7,533 nucleotides of DNA from Chitinophagaceae bacterium (GTDB lineage: Bacteria; Bacteroidota; Bacteroidia; Chitinophagales; Chitinophagaceae). The stretch's first letter is position 1. Every line of letters starts with the position of its first letter. The DNA lies in the NCBI GenBank assembly GCA_947461645.1, contig CANHMN010000079.1, positions 1-7,533 of the forward strand, read 5' to 3'. This document shows positions 5,670 through 7,533 of this stretch, piece after piece. The position numbers and the translations under genes were made by a program. The notes beneath the pieces are model-generated. The model was not told where the DNA came from and did not search any database. It was given only the letters and a program-made list of their open reading frames with translations.

Positions 5670-6737
5670 TTGAAGATTTTAGTGCTCTCGCCTGCTCCAA
5701 ACAATATATCGCCTAGTCAAAGATTCAGGTTTGAGCATTTTATTGGAAAAAAAAATAACCAGGATATTGAATTTGTTCAAAAGCCTTTTTTCAATCTGGC
5801 CACCTGGAAAGTTCTTCACCAGCAAAAAAACTATTTTCAGAAGTCATTTGGCATACTCATTGGGATCATCAAACGATTTTTGCTGCTTTTTACCGTTTTC
5901 AAATACGATTTTGTTTTCATTCACAGAGAGGCTGCCCCTGTAGGCCCTCCGATTTTAGAGTGGGTTATTGCTAAGGTTTTTAGAAAAAAAATTATCTATG
6001 ATTTTGATGATGCTATTTGGATCAGCACCTCTTCTGCTGCTAACCCAACTGCAGCCAAAATAAAATCTACCTGGAAGGTAAAAAAGATTTGTTCTTACAG
6101 TAAAATCATATCTGTTGGAAATGAATTTCTGGCCGACTATGCCAAACAATTCAATAACGATGTACGCATAATACCAACGGTTGTTGACACCAACCTTATA
6201 CACAACCGCTTAAAAAACCATCAGGACCAACCGCTTACTATAGGTTGGACCGGAACCTTCACCAACTTTTACAATTTGGATATGGTGGTAGGGGTAGTCA
6301 ATGAGCTGAAAAAAAAGTACGCCTTTCGCTTTTTGATTATTGCAGACAAAGACCCGCAATTACAGGGCATCAATTATGATTTTAAAAAGTGGGACATCAA
6401 TACTGAAATAGACGATCTTATTCAAATTCATATCGGAATCATGCCCTTGAAAAATACCGAAATTGAGCAAGGAAAATGTGCTTTTAAGGCTATTCAATAC
6501 ATGAGTTTGGGCATTCCGCCCGTAGTTAGTCCTGTTGGAGCCAATAAAAAACTGGTTACAGATTGCGCCAATGGATTCTTAGTTGAAAGCGAAGAGGATT
6601 GGTACAATAAACTTGAAGTGTTAATCAGCAACGCCGATACGCGTGTTCAAATTGGCAACAACGCCAGAAATAGAATTGTTTCCAACTACTCCGTTCAGGC
6701 TGTTGAAAAAAGTTTCTTCCAATTGTTCGCGCAGTAA
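5670..6737 (+). CDS. Glycosyltransferase, group 1 (GT4-like), TTG start
   Basis: This is a predicted cytoplasmic or membrane-associated transferase of a sugar from an activated donor, probably in surface polysaccharide or glycoconjugate synthesis; the substrate is unknown. Starting at TTG (5670), the 355-residue protein begins MKILVLSPAPNNISPSQRFR, the normal N-terminus of this Bacteroidota group. It then shows VFIHREAAPVGPP, YDFDDAIW (110-117), the second Rossmann domain opening IGWTGT (201-206), and GKCAFKAIQYMSLGIPPVV near 278-296. That last segment aligns with the donor-site region of GT4 enzymes, but both glutamates of the usual E-x7-E pattern are absent, as I recall for relatives with 'GKCxFK'. 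An in-frame ATG at 5520 would add 50 atypical residues and run through the promoter box and the obg start. The Lon-domain gene follows by 20 bases, probably in one operon. Confidence 0.88.
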   Translation: MKILVLSPAPNNISPSQRFRFEHFIGKKNNQDIEFVQKPFFNLATWKVLHQQKNYFQKSFGILIGIIKRFLLLFTVFKYDFVFIHREAAPVGPPILEWVIAKVFRKKIIYDFDDAIWISTSSAANPTAAKIKSTWKVKKICSYSKIISVGNEFLADYAKQFNNDVRIIPTVVDTNLIHNRLKNHQDQPLTIGWTGTFTNFYNLDMVVGVVNELKKKYAFRFLIIADKDPQLQGINYDFKKWDINTEIDDLIQIHIGIMPLKNTEIEQGKCAFKAIQYMSLGIPPVVSPVGANKKLVTDCANGFLVESEEDWYNKLEVLISNADTRVQIGNNARNRIVSNYSVQAVEKSFFQLFAQ

Positions 6738-6757
6738 TTGATTTTTTCTTTTGTTAC

Positions 6758-7396
6758 ATGACCAATCTTATCCCTATTTTTCCGCTACCGCTTGTTGCCT
6801 ATCCCGACGAGAAACTCAACCTTCACATTTTTGAACCACGCTATAAGCAGCTCATTAAGGAATGCGAAGCCCAACAAAAACCTTTTGGCATCATTCCCGT
6901 AATCAACAACAAGTTATCGGAAGTTGGAACACTTATGCAATTGACCGAAATAAGCAAAGTGTATGAAGATGGTAAAATGGATATTAAAACAAAAGGGTTG
7001 CAGGTCTTTAAAGTCTTGGACATCATTAAAGAACTTCCCGAAAAACTTTACTCCGCCGCTATTGTTACCTATCCGGTTAATCAAAGAGAAGGCATTCCTT
7101 CTTTGATGAATGCGATTGTAAAAAACATAAAAAAAATGCACGAGCTGATTTCGGCGCATAAAAAATTTGACAAACCCGATGATCAATTGTGCAGCTATGA
7201 CATCGCACACCATGTAGGATTGTCAATTGAGGAGGAATATTGCTTATTGGAATATACACATGAAGTTCATCGACAAGAGTTCTTGAGAAGACACCTCAAA
7301 GAAACCATGAAAGTGCTCGAAAAGATGGACGCCCTTAAAAAAAGAATTCAACTCAATGGTTATTATAAAAACATCGGCGGATACCCGATTGGTTAA
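6758..7396 (+). CDS. Stand-alone Lon N-terminal (substrate-binding) domain protein
   Basis: This 212-residue protein begins with the Lon substrate-binding domain signature IPIFPLPLVAYPDEKLNLHIFEPRYKQL (residues 5-32). It continues with the beta-rich core (FGIIPV, SEVGTL, then the TKGLQVFKVL region) and a helical C-terminal part (about 110-200) ending RQEFLRRHLKETMKVLEKMD. It has no AAA+ ATPase motifs (Walker A/B) and no Ser-Lys protease domain, so it is not the Lon protease itself. Short proteins of this type are widespread, and their role (substrate or partner binding) is not settled. The ATG at 6758 is 20 bases after the glycosyltransferase stop. The only box-like sequence there is a one-mismatch TTCTTTTG (6745-6752), so co-transcription is likely. 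The stop lies 11 bases from the convergent amidase stop. Confidence 0.9.
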   Translation: MTNLIPIFPLPLVAYPDEKLNLHIFEPRYKQLIKECEAQQKPFGIIPVINNKLSEVGTLMQLTEISKVYEDGKMDIKTKGLQVFKVLDIIKELPEKLYSAAIVTYPVNQREGIPSLMNAIVKNIKKMHELISAHKKFDKPDDQLCSYDIAHHVGLSIEEEYCLLEYTHEVHRQEFLRRHLKETMKVLEKMDALKKRIQLNGYYKNIGGYPIG

Positions 7397-7407
7397 CGTT
7401 AAGTAGC

Positions 7408-7533
7408 TTACTTACAACTGTTCAAAAAGTCTTTAATTCCCATTGTTATTTTTTCGGCTATTCTTTTCCGATAGTTGTCGTCCAATATTTTCATCTCTTC
7501 TTCGGGATTGCTCAAAAACAACGTCTCTACCAA
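7408..7533 (-). CDS. N-acetylmuramoyl-L-alanine amidase, C-terminal fragment (runs off right edge)
   Basis: The last 126 bases encode 41 residues on the minus strand, ending at a TAA (complement of 7408-7410); the start lies outside the window. The fragment begins LVETLFLSNPEEEMKIL and ends KITMGIKDFLNSCK. The VETxFLSNPEE motif followed by a helical tail is characteristic of the end of Amidase_3 zinc amidases, which cleave the amide bond between N-acetylmuramic acid and the peptide stem of peptidoglycan. The Glu at residue 3 corresponds to the catalytic glutamate of that family. The zinc ligands would lie in the missing part. The gene is convergent with the Lon-domain gene, with no terminator visible in the 11-base gap. 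Confidence 0.85.
   Translation of the reverse strand: MVETLFLSNPEEEMKILDDNYRKRIAEKITMGIKDFLNSCK

Noticed and set aside
6745..6752. TTCTTTTG as a promoter box for the Lon-domain gene
   Set aside because: It misses the invariant A of TAnnTTTG and lies in a T-rich run where near matches are expected.
6914..7213. 99-codon frame antisense to the Lon-domain gene (and other frames at 5955-6203 and 7077-7259)
   Set aside because: They lie opposite strongly supported genes, and their products have no recognisable features.
1..7533. CRISPR arrays, tRNA/rRNA genes, insertion sequences, riboswitches, or an unusual defence or mobile system
   Set aside because: No regularly spaced repeats, transposase or integrase signatures, terminal repeats or RNA-gene motifs were seen; intergenic regions are all under 300 bases and mostly explained by promoters and terminators.

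Overview
The window is an ordinary chromosomal stretch from a member of the Bacteroidota. Three things point there. AT-rich Bacteroidota-type -7 boxes (TAnnTTTG) lie just upstream of most gene starts. There are no Shine-Dalgarno sequences at the starts. The protein variants are also typical: a short Obg without a C-terminal OCT domain, a 340-residue KorB-type ferredoxin oxidoreductase beta subunit, 'AQ'-ending signal peptides, and a group-1 glycosyltransferase with an 'SQRFRFE' N-terminus. Order or genus cannot be fixed by eye.

Layout from left to right. Positions 1-141 (minus) hold the N-terminus of a secreted protein that runs off the left edge. It is divergent from asd (361-1353, plus), which encodes aspartate-semialdehyde dehydrogenase. 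A strong bidirectional hairpin terminator (1401-1428) separates asd from two tandem paralogous outer-membrane beta-barrel genes (1480-2064 and 2096-2647, minus). Next come korB (2815-3837, minus), an unrecognised lipoprotein (3925-4488, minus) and obg (4528-5532, minus). A divergent intergenic region (5533-5669) leads to a glycosyltransferase (5670-6737, plus) and a stand-alone Lon N-terminal-domain protein (6758-7396, plus). The last 126 bases are the C-terminus of an N-acetylmuramoyl-L-alanine amidase on the minus strand, running off the right edge.

The genes do not form one pathway. They are housekeeping functions (amino-acid biosynthesis, 2-oxoacid:ferredoxin chemistry, ribosome-associated GTPase) mixed with envelope functions (two porin-like barrels, a lipoprotein, a glycosyltransferase, a cell-wall amidase). 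Promoter boxes suggest short transcription units: asd alone, the barrel pair together, korB alone, obg with or without the lipoprotein, and the glycosyltransferase with the Lon-domain gene.

I found no mobile element, CRISPR array, RNA gene or evident novel system. The observations most worth checking are the promoter boxes, which decide two start codons and hint at nearly leaderless messages for obg and the lipoprotein; the two edge-truncated genes; the lone korB without an adjacent alpha subunit; and the diverged barrel paralog that lacks the usual C-terminal aromatic residue.
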